Below are positions 51,495 through 60,454 of a stretch of DNA of 64,000 nt, piece by piece. Within the stretch, counting starts at the first letter, position 1, and each line of letters starts with the position of its first letter. The DNA is taken from positions 45,082-109,081 of the forward strand of contig NZ_BMSX01000030.1 in the NCBI RefSeq assembly GCF_014649375.1, read 5' to 3'. A program made the position numbers and the translations under genes. The stretch is from Streptomyces aurantiogriseus (lineage in GTDB: Bacteria; Actinomycetota; Actinomycetes; Streptomycetales; Streptomycetaceae). The notes under the pieces were generated by a model that saw nothing but the letters and a program-made list of their open reading frames with translations, was not told where the DNA came from and searched no databases.

Positions 51495-51847
51495 GAGCCC
51501 ACCCTAGGCAGACCGAAGACCGGCACCGACCACATGGCTCCGTGGGAAGGCCGAGGGGACGGGACCGGCCACGCGGGCCCCTGAGAAAGCCGAGGGACGA
51601 ACCGCCCCCACGGGCCCCGCGGCCTCCGTGCGCCCCCAGCCCACCCCGCGCAACCCCGAGCCACACCGCGCGTCCCCGCCGCTCCAGGCCACCGGCACCC
51701 AATCGCCGCGAAGGCCCCGCCCAGCGATGCGGACCCCGACCCGAGAAGGAAGGCCGAAGGGGGACCGGCCAAGTGGGGCCCCGGGAAAGCCGAGGGGCGG
51801 GAGCGACCCCGAGGGTCTCGTCCCGCCCCGCACGCGCCGGCGGTGCC
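51495..51847. other. Intergenic region with imperfect repeats between recN and the MraY-like gene
   Basis: 353 bp on the minus-strand transcription path. Purine-rich phrases related to GCCGAGGGG-x-GACCGGCC...GGGCCCC...AAAGCCGAGGG recur (51511-51803). No coding sequence was recognised. Confidence 0.5.
51511..51803. repeat. Three degenerate copies of a roughly 48-bp repeat
   Basis: Copies near 51513-51556, 51549-51598 and 51748-51803 share CCGA(A/G)G, GACCGGC(C), a GGGCCCC-like centre and GAAAGCCGAGGGG. The first two overlap in tandem. The third lies about 200 bp away. Each has an internal inverted repeat around GGGCCCC. Confidence 0.55.
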
Positions 51848-53584
51848 CTACGCGTCCGCGCGTGCCGTGGCCAGCAGTTCCTCCGCATGTGCCCGAGCCG
51901 TCTCCGAGTCCTCCTGGCCGGCGAGCATCCGGGACAGCTCCCGGATGCGCTCCTCGCCTTCGAGGACCTTCACGCCGGACCGGGTCACCGACCCGTCGTT
52001 CGTCTTCTCGACCAGCAACTGCCGGTCGGCGAAGGCGGCGACCTGCGGGAGGTGCGTGACCACGACGACCTGCGCGGTCTTCGCGAGCCGCGCCAGCCGC
52101 CGTCCGATCTCGACCGCGGCCTTGCCGCCCACACCCGCGTCGACCTCGTCGAAGAGATACGTCGGCACGGGATCCGTCCCCGCGAACACGACCTCGACGG
52201 CCAGCATCACGCGCGAGAGCTCACCGCCGGACGCGCCCTTGGCGATCGGCCGGGGCGGTGCGCCCGGGTGCGGGGCGAGCAGCAGTTCGACCTCGTCGAC
52301 GCCGGACGGCCCGTAAGCGACCGTGCGTCCGCCGACCTCCACGCCGTCGGGGTCCTCGGTCTGCCGGATCTCGAACGACACGCGCGCGTGCGGCATCGCC
52401 AGCGAGGCGAGCTCGGCGGTCACCGCGGCCGCGAACCGCTCGGCGGCCTCCGTTCGCGCGTCCGTCAACGCCTGTGCGAGCCCGCCCAGTTCGGTCCGCA
52501 GCGCGTCCCGCTCGGCGGTCAGCTCGTCGATCCGCTCGTCGTCACCGTCCAGTTCGGTCAGCCGCGCGGCACCCCGCTCGGCCCACGCGAGCACCGCGTC
52601 GACGTCCTCGCCGTACTTCCGCGTCAGCGCGGTGAGCGCGGCCCGCCGCTCCTCGACGGCCGCCAGCCGCAGCGGATCGGCGTCGAGGTCGTCGGCGTAC
52701 CCCGCGAGCTCCCCCGCCACATCACCGAGCAGGATCCCGATCTCCCCGATCCGGTCGGCGAGCGCGGCCAGCGCCGGATCGTGCGACCGCACGGCCTCCA
52801 GGGCCCGCTGAGCGCCCGCGACGAGCGTGGCGGCGTCGATGCCCTCGGGGTCCTCGGGATTGCCCGCCAGAGCGGCGTGAGCGGCCGTGGCGGCCGAGGA
52901 CAGCGCCTCCGCGTGCCCGAGCCGCTCCGCCTCCTCCGCGAGCTCCACGTCCTCCCCGGCGCGCGGCTCCACGCCCGCGATCTCCTCGAGCCCGTAGCGC
53001 AGCATGTCGGCCTCCTGGGCCCGCTCACGCGCGCGCGTGGTGATCTCGTCGAGCTCGACGGACACGGCCCGCAGCCGCCGGTACGCCTCCGTGTACTTGG
53101 CGAGCGGCACGGCGACGGCGTCCCCGGCGTACCGGTCGAGCGCCTGCCGCTGCCGGGACAGCTTCAGCAGCCCCTGCTGGTCGGTCTGCCCGTGCACGGC
53201 CACCAGCTCGTCGGCGAGGTCGGCCAGCACGCCCACCGGCACGCTCCGCCCCCCGACATGCGCCCGCGACCGCCCCTCGGCGGAAACGGTACGGCTGATC
53301 AGCAGCGCCCCGTCGTCGAGCTCGGCCCCGGCCTCCTCGGCCCGGACGACCACCGAGGCGTCCGCGGGCACGGCGATCCGTCCCTCCACGACCGCCCGGC
53401 CGGCGCCGATCCGCACGAGCGCGGGATCGGCGCGCCCGCCCAACAGCAGCCCGAGGCTGGTGACCACCATGGTCTTGCCCGCGCCCGTCTCACCCGTGAC
53501 TGCGGTGAATCCGGGCGACAGCTCGACGACCGCGTCGTCGATGACTCCGAGCGACCGTATCCGCATCTCCTCCAACACGGACAT
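51848..53584 (-). CDS. recN: DNA repair protein RecN
   Basis: This 578-aa SMC-like protein has Walker A GETGAGKTMVVTSLGLLLGG near the N-terminus, a long coiled-coil middle (about residues 160-370), then GASGGELSRVMLAVE (signature) and PTYLFDEVDAGVGG (Walker B). It organises DNA ends in double-strand-break repair. The start ATG 53584 or 53590 fits; a GGAG lies within the first codons, so MRIRSLGVID is a further option. No LexA box was found upstream, unlike recN in some bacteria. It follows NAD kinase by 86 bases. Confidence 0.95.
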   Translation of the reverse strand: MSVLEEMRIRSLGVIDDAVVELSPGFTAVTGETGAGKTMVVTSLGLLLGGRADPALVRIGAGRAVVEGRIAVPADASVVVRAEEAGAELDDGALLISRTVSAEGRSRAHVGGRSVPVGVLADLADELVAVHGQTDQQGLLKLSRQRQALDRYAGDAVAVPLAKYTEAYRRLRAVSVELDEITTRARERAQEADMLRYGLEEIAGVEPRAGEDVELAEEAERLGHAEALSSAATAAHAALAGNPEDPEGIDAATLVAGAQRALEAVRSHDPALAALADRIGEIGILLGDVAGELAGYADDLDADPLRLAAVEERRAALTALTRKYGEDVDAVLAWAERGAARLTELDGDDERIDELTAERDALRTELGGLAQALTDARTEAAERFAAAVTAELASLAMPHARVSFEIRQTEDPDGVEVGGRTVAYGPSGVDEVELLLAPHPGAPPRPIAKGASGGELSRVMLAVEVVFAGTDPVPTYLFDEVDAGVGGKAAVEIGRRLARLAKTAQVVVVTHLPQVAAFADRQLLVEKTNDGSVTRSGVKVLEGEERIRELSRMLAGQEDSETARAHAEELLATARADA

Positions 53585-53670
53585 GACCATACGAGGTCCG
53601 GCCACCCGAGTGCGAGGCACCCTGTCACCCGGGCGAGTGGACGTCCCTCCCCCGCACCCCCTGCGAGCGG

Positions 53671-54576
53671 CTAAGGCCTGGCCCCGCGCCACCCGGCGAC
53701 GGGCAGAGCGAACTTGGCCACCAGCCGATCGGTGAACGACGCGTGGTGCAGGCGAGCCAGCCTCACGGGCACCGCCCCGCGCCGCACCTCGACCCGGGCC
53801 CCCGGAGGCAGTTCGAAAGTCCGCCGCCCGTCACACCACAGGACCCCCGGCGGAATGTGCGGCAGCAACTCGACGGCGAGCACCGAGTTCGGCGAGGTGA
53901 CCAGCGGCTTGGCGAACAGGGCATGCGCGCTGATCGGCACCATCAGCAACGCCTCGACCTCGGGCCACACCACGGGCCCGCCCGCCGAGAACGCATACGC
54001 CGTGGACCCGGTCGGCGTCGACAGCACGATCCCGTCACACCCGAACCCCGTGACCGGCCGCCCGTCGATCTCCAGCACGACCTCGAGCAGCTTCTCCGCG
54101 CCGGCCTTCTGCACCGCCGCCTCGTTCAGCGCCCAGTCCGTGTGCACGATGTCCCCGTTGCGGTGCACGACGACATCGACGGTCATCCGCTCCTCGACCT
54201 CGTACGCCTTCGTCACCACCCGGTCGACGACCTTGTCGAGATCATCGCGCTCGGCCTCGGCCAGGAAGCCGACACTCCCGAGGTTCACGCCGAGCATCGG
54301 CACCCCGGACGCCCGCGCGAACTCCGCGCCGCGCAGCAGCGTGCCGTCACCGCCGAGGACGATGAGCAGCTCGCAGCCCTCCAGGCACTGCGGGGTGGCC
54401 TCGGCGACCAGCTCCACCTCGTCCGGCAGGGGCAGGTCGCGCGCCTCGTACTCCAGGACGCGCACCCCGATGCCCTCGCGCAGCAGCCCCTTCACCACCA
54501 GCTCCGCGCTGCGGATCGCGGCGGGCCGTCCCGTGTGGGCCAGCAGGAAAACAGTACGAGCTCGGTTCTGTGTCAA
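53671..54576 (-). CDS. nadK: NAD kinase
   Basis: This 301-aa protein carries GGDGTLLRGA (the kinase motif), LGVNLGSVGFLAE, DWALNEAAVQK and CDGIVLSTPTGSTAYAFSAGGP, all diagnostic of NAD kinase. It makes NADP from NAD with ATP or polyphosphate. The start is TTG 54576, supported by GGAGG seven bases upstream and by a TTGA overlap with the tlyA stop. The tlyA-nadK-recN order is conserved in actinobacteria. Confidence 0.95.
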   Translation of the reverse strand: MTQNRARTVFLLAHTGRPAAIRSAELVVKGLLREGIGVRVLEYEARDLPLPDEVELVAEATPQCLEGCELLIVLGGDGTLLRGAEFARASGVPMLGVNLGSVGFLAEAERDDLDKVVDRVVTKAYEVEERMTVDVVVHRNGDIVHTDWALNEAAVQKAGAEKLLEVVLEIDGRPVTGFGCDGIVLSTPTGSTAYAFSAGGPVVWPEVEALLMVPISAHALFAKPLVTSPNSVLAVELLPHIPPGVLWCDGRRTFELPPGARVEVRRGAVPVRLARLHHASFTDRLVAKFALPVAGWRGARP

Positions 54577-55388
54577 CGCGGCCCCTCCGCCACTGCACGG
54601 TCAACATCGGCCGGGTCCAGAGCAGGTGCCCCGGCCCGGAGCCACAGAAAGTACTCGACGTTCCCGGAAGGTCCGGGCAGCGGGCTGGCGGTGACACCCT
54701 TCACCCCGAGTCCCAGGTCCCACGCCTTCTCGGCCACGCCCCGCACGGCCTCGGCCCGCAGCTGCGGGCTGCGTACGACGCCCCCGCTGCCCAGCCGTTC
54801 CTTCCCCACCTCGAACTGCGGCTTCACCATCATCACCAGGTCGGCGTCCGGCTTGGTGCACCGCGCCAGGGCCGGCAGCACCAGCCCGAGCGGAATGAAG
54901 GACAAGTCCCCCACGACAAGATCCACTGGCTCCCCATCGATCGCTTCGAGCGTCAACTCGCGTACGTTCGTACGGTCCTTGACGGTGACGCGTTCATCGC
55001 TTTGGAGAGACCAGGCGAGTTGCCCGTATCCGACGTCGACGGCGACGACATGGGCGGCCCCCGCCCGCAGCAGTACGTCGGTGAAACCCCCGGTGGACGC
55101 GCCGGCGTCCAGCGCCCGCCGCCCCGCGACGACGAGCCCCCGCGGCACGAACACCTCGAGTGCGCCGGCGAGCTTGTGCCCGCCCCGCGACACGTACTCG
55201 GGATCGCTGTCGTCGACCGCGACGACGATGGCCGCCGCGGTCTCCACCTGCGTGGCTGGCTTGGTCGCGACGGTCTTGCCGACGGTGACCCGCCCCGCGG
55301 CAATCAGCTGGCCGGCGTGCTCACGCGACCGCGCGAGCTTGCGGCGCACCAGCTCCGCGTCCAGACGACGACGTGCGACTCCTGCCAC
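54573..55388 (-). CDS. tlyA: TlyA family rRNA 2'-O-methyltransferase
   Basis: This 271-aa protein has an N-terminal S4 domain (RRRLDAELVRRKLARSREHAGQLIAAGRVTV) and an FtsJ-like SAM-binding domain (RALDAGASTGGFTDVLLRAGA). Later blocks DLVVGDLSFIPL, VKPQFEVGKE and VEYFLWLR contribute a K-D-K-E-type catalytic set. In mycobacteria, TlyA methylates 16S and 23S rRNA at sites that also affect capreomycin action. Start is GTG 55388, with GGAG 11 bases upstream. It overlaps the nadK start. Confidence 0.95.
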   Translation of the reverse strand: MAGVARRRLDAELVRRKLARSREHAGQLIAAGRVTVGKTVATKPATQVETAAAIVVAVDDSDPEYVSRGGHKLAGALEVFVPRGLVVAGRRALDAGASTGGFTDVLLRAGAAHVVAVDVGYGQLAWSLQSDERVTVKDRTNVRELTLEAIDGEPVDLVVGDLSFIPLGLVLPALARCTKPDADLVMMVKPQFEVGKERLGSGGVVRSPQLRAEAVRGVAEKAWDLGLGVKGVTASPLPGPSGNVEYFLWLRAGAPALDPADVDRAVAEGPR

Positions 55389-55419
55389 GTTCTGTTCAGC
55401 TCCTACCGCTGTACGACGA

Positions 55420-55749
55420 TCAAAAGGTGTGACCCGAAGGGTCTCGTTGAGGGGTGGTGGCCGGGTGACCGGTGGGAGCCGGAGGTCCCGGGCGGACGTC
55501 GAGCGCGGTGAGCGCGTCGCGCAGCCCCCCGTGTACATCCTCGTACACCTCGAGGTGGCCGTCCGTGGCGAGGTGGTCGGCGTCGGCCAGCCGCTCCAGG
55601 TGGGCGTCCACCTCGGCGTTGCCGGTGGGCGTGCGGGGCACGTGCAGCGGGGCGGGGGCGGCGGGGTCGTCCGCGGGCTCACCGAGGGCCTCCGCCTCCG
55701 GCGACGCCGCCTCCTGGGCTTCTTCCACCTCGGGCACAGAGTCGCTCAT
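55420..55749 (-). CDS. Small conserved hypothetical protein upstream of tlyA
   Basis: This 109-aa protein has an acidic, Ala/Glu-rich first third, then the conserved-looking TGNAEVDAHLERLADADHLATDGHLEVYEDVHGGLRDALTALD (about residues 41-85), which is helical. The C-terminus is Pro-rich. A similarly placed small gene (Rv1693) lies before tlyA in M. tuberculosis as I recall. Function unknown. Start ATG 55749. Confidence 0.75.
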   Translation of the reverse strand: MSDSVPEVEEAQEAASPEAEALGEPADDPAAPAPLHVPRTPTGNAEVDAHLERLADADHLATDGHLEVYEDVHGGLRDALTALDVRPGPPAPTGHPATTPQRDPSGHTF

Positions 55750-55791
55750 GCCCCGACGCTACCGCGAACCGCTGGGGTACCGTCGAGCGCG

Positions 55792-56139
55792 ATGGCCACG
55801 ATCGAGGAGTGCCGCGCCGCACTGGAGAAGCTCTCGGAGAACATGCGGGACGCCGAGGGCGACGTCCGCGACGCCGCGGCCATGGACCGCTCGGTGAGCT
55901 GCCACATCACCGACCTGGACGTCACCTTCGTCGGCCGCCTCACCGACGGCCGCATCGAGGTCGACGAGACCCTCCAGGGACCCCCGCGCGAGAAGGCACA
56001 GATCCGGCTGACGATGACCGGCGACGACCTGGTCGCCATGGTCGACGGCGAGCTGAACTTCGCCAAGGCCTGGGCCTCGGGCCGGGTGAAGCTGGAGGCG
56101 GGCCTGCGCGACCTGTTCCGGCTCCGGAAGCTGCTGTGA
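55792..56139 (+). CDS. SCP2 sterol-binding-domain-type small protein
   Basis: This 115-aa protein has the hydrophobic-ligand-binding pattern: RSVSCHITDLDVTFVGRLTDGRIE in the central strands and DDLVAMVDGELNFAKAWASGRVKLEAGLRDLFRL, the family's C-terminal motif. It should bind lipids or related molecules in the cytoplasm; the natural ligand is unknown. It is read away from the tlyA operon, 42 bases from the divergent start. Confidence 0.85.
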   Translation: MATIEECRAALEKLSENMRDAEGDVRDAAAMDRSVSCHITDLDVTFVGRLTDGRIEVDETLQGPPREKAQIRLTMTGDDLVAMVDGELNFAKAWASGRVKLEAGLRDLFRLRKLL

Positions 56140-56160
56140 ACCCCGGAGGGCCGGCCGGCC

Positions 56161-57009
56161 TCAGAAGGCTTCCGTGGCGGCCACCTTCTCGGCGTCCTTC
56201 TCGACATCGGCCTTCGCACCCGCCCGCGCCTTGCGCGCCGCCGGCACCACCAGCGGCGTCCCCGTCTCCGGGTCGTCGATGACCTGGCAGCGCAGCCCGA
56301 AGACCTCCTCCACCAGCCCGGCCGTGACGACGTCGTTCGGCGCGCCCTGCGCGATGACCTCGCCGCCCTTCAGCGCGATGAGGTGGGTGGCGTACCGGGC
56401 GGCGTGATTGAGGTCGTGCAACACGGCGACGAGCGTGCGGCCCTGCTCCTCGTGCAGTTCGGCACAGAGGTCGAGGACGTCGATCTGGTGCTGGATGTCG
56501 AGGTACGTCGTCGGCTCGTCGAGCAGCAGCAGCGGGGTCTGCTGGGCGAGGGCCATCGCGATCCACACGCGCTGACGCTGACCGCCGGACAGCTCGTCCA
56601 CGTACCGGTCGGCGAGTTCGGCGACGCCGGTCTGCGCCATGGACTCCTGGACGACCCGCTCGTCCTCGGTCGACCACTGGCGCAGGATGCCCTGGTGCGG
56701 ATAGCGGCCGCGGCCCACCAGGTCGGCGACGGTGATGCCGTCGGGCGCGATCGAGGACTGCGGCAGCAGGCCCAGCGTCCGCGCGACCTTCTTCGCGGGC
56801 ATCGACTGGATGACCTGTCCGTCGAGGAGCACCCGGCCCTCGCTCGGCTTCAGCATCCGCGACAGCGCCCGCAGGAGCGTCGACTTGCCGCAGGCGTTGG
56901 GGCCGACGATCACGGTGAAGGAGTTGTCGGGAATCTCCACCGACAGCTGTTCGGCGATGACCCGCTGGTCGTAGGCGAGGGTGACGTTCTCGGCGGACAG
57001 GCGGTTCAC
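56161..57009 (-). CDS. Iron-siderophore-type ABC transporter ATP-binding protein
   Basis: This 282-aa protein has Walker A GPNACGKSTLLRALSRML, LSGGQRQRVWIAMALAQ and Walker B LLLLDEPTTYLD, with TLVAVLHDLNHAARYA at the switch. This is the FepC/FhuC branch that takes up ferric siderophores, heme or cobalamin. GTG 57009 is supported by AGGAG just upstream; ATG 57060 would add 17 residues. It ends the leftward fec-type operon. Confidence 0.93.
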   Translation of the reverse strand: MNRLSAENVTLAYDQRVIAEQLSVEIPDNSFTVIVGPNACGKSTLLRALSRMLKPSEGRVLLDGQVIQSMPAKKVARTLGLLPQSSIAPDGITVADLVGRGRYPHQGILRQWSTEDERVVQESMAQTGVAELADRYVDELSGGQRQRVWIAMALAQQTPLLLLDEPTTYLDIQHQIDVLDLCAELHEEQGRTLVAVLHDLNHAARYATHLIALKGGEVIAQGAPNDVVTAGLVEEVFGLRCQVIDDPETGTPLVVPAARKARAGAKADVEKDAEKVAATEAF

Positions 57010-57091
57010 GGTGCTCCTTTGGTTGTTCAGCCCGTGGCTGACACGGGTGGTGGCGCTCATGTCCGGGCCCCGAGGCAGATCCGGCCCGGCT

Positions 57092-58204
57092 TCATATCCG
57101 GCCCGCCCTGCGCTCGGTGACGAGCAGCCACAGCAGGTAGACGCCACCGAGCACGCCGGTGACCACGCCCACGGGCAGCTGTCCGTCGCCGAAGAGCCGC
57201 TGCGAGGCCCAGTCGGCGGTGACCAGGAGGGCGGCGCCCATGCACAGGGCGGGCACGAGGTTCGGCCCGGGCGAGCGGGTCAGGCGCCGGGCGAGCTGCG
57301 GCGCGGTGAGCGCCACGAAGGCGACGGGGCCGGCGGCGGCGGTGGCGGCCGCGGTGAGCAGCACGGCGCAGACCATCAGCAGCAGCCGTACGCGCTCCAC
57401 CCGTACCCCGAGGGCGTGGGAGACGTCGTCGCCCATCTCCATCATCCGCAGCCCGCGCGCGTTGGCGAGGACCAGCGGGACGAGTAGACAGCACAGCCAC
57501 AGCAGCGGCCAGACCTGCTTCCAGTCACGGCCGTCGAGCGAGCCGGTCATCCACACCACCGCGCGGGCCGCGTCGACGAGGTCGGCCTTGGTGATGAGAT
57601 AGCCGTTGACCGCGGTCGCGATGGCCGACACGCCGATACCGACCAGCACGAGCCGGTAGCCGTGCACACCTCGCTTCCAGGCGAGCAGATAGATGGCGGC
57701 GCCGGTCACCAGACCGCCCACGAGCGCCCCGACGGCGACCTGGTTGGCGCTGCCGGACATCAGCACGATCACCACGAGCGCGCCGGCCGTCGCCCCCTGC
57801 CCGAGCCCGAGCACGTCCGGACTGCCCAGCGGATTGCGGGAGACGGCCTGGAACACCGCGCCCCCGAGCCCCAGCGCGGCACCGACCAGCAGCCCGACGA
57901 GGACACGCGGCAGGCGCAGATCGTTGACGATGAACTCCTGGGCGACGGTGCCCTCGCCCGCCAGGGTCTTCAGCACGTCCCCGGCCGGGATCGGGAAGTC
58001 GCCGGTGCCGATCAGCACCACACTCGCGGCGAGTGCGGCGACGACCAACAGGACGACGACGATCAGCGCCCTCAGGTCCAGCCGGAGAGAGAGCCCGCCG
58101 GGCGTGCGCAGGGCACGCGGACCACCGGGCACACGGGTCCTCCGCCGCACGGCGGGCGCGCTCTCCGTGGTCCTCTCCGGTGCGGTCTGGGATGCGGTCT
58201 TCAC
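57092..58204 (-). CDS. FecCD-family ABC transporter permease (second subunit)
   Basis: This 370-aa protein has about nine or ten membrane helices. It shows LPRVLVGLLVGAALGLGGAVFQAVSRNPLGSPDVLGLGQGATAGA, the FecCD start motif, and GPVAFVALTAPQLARRLT near the cytoplasmic coupling region. GTG 58204 overlaps the upstream permease stop by GTGA. It should form a heterodimer with the 58201-59244 permease. Confidence 0.94.
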   Translation of the reverse strand: MKTASQTAPERTTESAPAVRRRTRVPGGPRALRTPGGLSLRLDLRALIVVVLLVVAALAASVVLIGTGDFPIPAGDVLKTLAGEGTVAQEFIVNDLRLPRVLVGLLVGAALGLGGAVFQAVSRNPLGSPDVLGLGQGATAGALVVIVLMSGSANQVAVGALVGGLVTGAAIYLLAWKRGVHGYRLVLVGIGVSAIATAVNGYLITKADLVDAARAVVWMTGSLDGRDWKQVWPLLWLCCLLVPLVLANARGLRMMEMGDDVSHALGVRVERVRLLLMVCAVLLTAAATAAAGPVAFVALTAPQLARRLTRSPGPNLVPALCMGAALLVTADWASQRLFGDGQLPVGVVTGVLGGVYLLWLLVTERRAGRI

Positions 58205-59244
58205 AGCTGGGCCGTCCTCCGCCGTCGTACGAGAAAGATGAAGACCGGGCCGCCGATGATCGCGGTGATGATGCCGACCTGGACCTCCGACGGCCGGGCG
58301 ACGACCCGGCCGATCACATCGGAGCCGAGCAGCAGCACCGGCGAGAGGATCGCCGCGTACGGCATGATCCAGCGCAGGTCGGGGCCCGTGAACGAGCGGA
58401 CGACGTGCGGGACCATCAGCCCGACGAACACGATCGGCCCGCAGGCGGCGGTCGCGGCACCGCACAGCACGGTGGCGGCGAGCATGGACAGCGCCCGGGT
58501 GCGATTGAGGTGGGCGCCGAGGGCCTTGGCGGTGTCGTCGCCCATGGCCATGGCGTTCAGGGGCCGGGCGAGGACGAACGCCAGGAGCGTGCCGGCCACG
58601 AGGAAGGGCAGCACCTGCCAGATCGTCTCGTCGGTCGCGGAGGTCAGCGAACCGACCGTCCAGAAGCGCATCTTGGCGAGCGCCGCCTTGTCCAGGATCA
58701 TCACGGCCTGGACATAGCCGAAGAGCGCGGCGGCGATCGCGGTGCCGGCCAGCGCGAGCCGCACCGGCGTGGCGCCCCGGCTGCCGCCGAGGAACCAGAC
58801 CAGCGCACCGACCGCGGCCGCTCCGAAGAACGCGAACCACACATAGCCGCTCAGGCTCGTGACGCCGAAGTAGGTGATGGCGGTGACGACGGCGGCCGAG
58901 GCGCCCGCGTTGATGCCGAGCAGTCCGGGATCGGCCAGCGGGTTGCGCGTGAGGGCCTGGAGCACGGCTCCGGACAGCCCCAGCGCGGCGCCGACGAGCA
59001 ACCCGAGCACGGTCCGCGACAGCCGCTCCCCCACGACCACGTCACCGTAGGTCCCCGTGTCCTCGAACAGGCCGTGCCAGACCTGCGCGAGAGACAGTTC
59101 CTTGGCCCCGATGGCGATGCTCGCCACCGCCACCAGCAGCAGGACCGCGACGGAGACGAGCAGCCCGACGGAACGTATCGCCCGGCGGGTTGGGGGCGCG
59201 GGGGCGGTTTCCGCGCGCTGTTCGGGAACACTGTCGACCAACAC
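58201..59244 (-). CDS. FecCD-family ABC transporter permease (first subunit, behind an iron box)
   Basis: This 347-aa protein shows LSRTVLGLLVGAALGLSGAVLQALTRNPLADPGLLGINAGASAA and CGPIVFVGLMVPHVVRSF, both FecCD signatures. It heads an operon of two permeases and one ATPase. GTG 59244 begins directly after the iron box, leaving no room for a ribosome site, so the transcript may be leaderless. No binding-protein gene is adjacent. Confidence 0.93.
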   Translation of the reverse strand: MLVDSVPEQRAETAPAPPTRRAIRSVGLLVSVAVLLLVAVASIAIGAKELSLAQVWHGLFEDTGTYGDVVVGERLSRTVLGLLVGAALGLSGAVLQALTRNPLADPGLLGINAGASAAVVTAITYFGVTSLSGYVWFAFFGAAAVGALVWFLGGSRGATPVRLALAGTAIAAALFGYVQAVMILDKAALAKMRFWTVGSLTSATDETIWQVLPFLVAGTLLAFVLARPLNAMAMGDDTAKALGAHLNRTRALSMLAATVLCGAATAACGPIVFVGLMVPHVVRSFTGPDLRWIMPYAAILSPVLLLGSDVIGRVVARPSEVQVGIITAIIGGPVFIFLVRRRRTAQL

Positions 59245-59248
59245 GTAG

Positions 59249-59267
59249 TTAGGTTAGCCTACCCTCC
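59249..59267. promoter_or_regulatory. DmdR1/IdeR-type iron box
   Basis: Plus-strand TTAGGTTAGCCTACCCTCC matches 16 of 19 bases of the actinobacterial iron box TTAGGTTAGGCTAACCTAA (the central base of the palindrome may be either G or C). It lies four bases before the permease start, so an iron-loaded repressor would block the operon in iron-rich conditions. Confidence 0.82.
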
Positions 59268-59320
59268 CAACCCGACTCGTTCCCTGGTCACGGGCCACTG
59301 CCGGGTTCACAGGTTCACGG

Positions 59321-59340
59321 CGACGGGCACGTGCCCGTCG
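59321..59340 (-). terminator. Palindromic terminator-like hairpin after the HAD phosphatase gene
   Basis: Perfect 20-bp palindrome CGACGGGCACGTGCCCGTCG starting 13 bases past the HAD stop. It may end that transcript before the iron-box promoter. Confidence 0.6.
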
Positions 59341-59352
59341 TGGCCGGCCGCC

Positions 59353-60381
59353 TCACAACCCCAGCCGAGCGAGCGCCTTCCCCCCATCCAGCGCGCACGA
59401 ACCCGCACCCGCCACCGTCCAAGCGGCCGCGCACAACGCCCGCAGCCCGTCCAAGGCGCCGCCGTCCCCCTCGAGTTCCAGCCGCTCGGCACCCGCCGTC
59501 GCCGTCCAGCCCCCACACCGGAAGCCGCCCCCGTCCGCCGTGACCTCCGGCTGCCCGGTGAGCATGCCGCGCAGATCGGCGTCGACATACGTCGGCCGGT
59601 GCTGCGGCGGCGCCGCGAGCAGCTGCGCGCCGTCGGTCACACCGGTGAGGACGAGCAGCGAGTCCACGTCCCCGTTGAACGCCCCCTCGATGTCCGTGTC
59701 CAGCCGGTCCCCCACCACCAACGGCCGCTCGGCGCCCGTGCGCAGGATCGTCTCCCGGTGCATGGGGGGCAACGGCTTGCCCGCGACCTGCGGCTCGGCC
59801 CCGGTCGCGATCCGCACGACCTCCACCGCGGCCCCATTGCCCGGAGCGATCCCGCGCCCACTGGGAATCGTCAGGTCGGTGTTCGACGCGAACCACGGCA
59901 CCCCGCGCGCGACGGCGTAGGACGCCTCGGCGAACCGCCCCCACGGCAGGTCCGGCCCGCCGTACCCCTGCACGACGGCCGCCGGATCGTCGTCCGCCGA
60001 CTCCACCGGTACGAGTCCCCGCTCGCGCAGCGCGACCCGCAGCCCCTCCCCGCCGATCACCAGCACCCGGGCCCCCGCCGGCACCTGCTCGCTGATCAGC
60101 CGGGCCACCGCCTGAGCCGAGGTGATGACCTCGTCCGCCCCGGTCGGTATGCCCAGCTCGGTGAGGTGCCCGGCCACAGTCCCGGGCGTCCGCAGCGCGT
60201 TGTTGGTGACGTACGCGAGCCGCATCCCGCCCGCACGGGCCGTGGCCAGCGACTCGACGGCGTGCACGATGGCGCTCCCGCCCGCGTACACCACCCCGTC
60301 AAGATCGAGCAGCGCCGTGTCGTACGCCTCGCTCAGGGCCTGCCCACTGCCCTCGGGCCTCGTCCTGACGCCCTGGCTCAT
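59353..60381 (-). CDS. HAD-IIA family phosphatase (NagD/Rv1692-like)
   Basis: This 342-aa protein has ALLDLDGVVYAG (nucleophile Asp), AYVTNNA, a C2-type cap, AGKPLPPMHRETI and LVVGDRLDTDIEGAFNGDV (Mg2+-binding). A C-terminal region of about 75 residues follows the HAD core. The M. tuberculosis homologue in the same gene order is described as a glycerol-3-phosphate phosphatase. ATG 60381 follows GGAG by nine bases. Confidence 0.9.
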   Translation of the reverse strand: MSQGVRTRPEGSGQALSEAYDTALLDLDGVVYAGGSAIVHAVESLATARAGGMRLAYVTNNALRTPGTVAGHLTELGIPTGADEVITSAQAVARLISEQVPAGARVLVIGGEGLRVALRERGLVPVESADDDPAAVVQGYGGPDLPWGRFAEASYAVARGVPWFASNTDLTIPSGRGIAPGNGAAVEVVRIATGAEPQVAGKPLPPMHRETILRTGAERPLVVGDRLDTDIEGAFNGDVDSLLVLTGVTDGAQLLAAPPQHRPTYVDADLRGMLTGQPEVTADGGGFRCGGWTATAGAERLELEGDGGALDGLRALCAAAWTVAGAGSCALDGGKALARLGL

Positions 60382-60454
60382 TCCACATCGCTCCTCGTTC
60401 GCTCCGCTTTCCCCCGATCATCCCGCATGCCACTGACACACGTACGATGCCGGG

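Noticed and set aside
53585..53670. LexA box before recN
   Set aside because: recN is SOS-controlled in some bacteria, but no TCGAAC-N4-GTTCGA-like site is present here.
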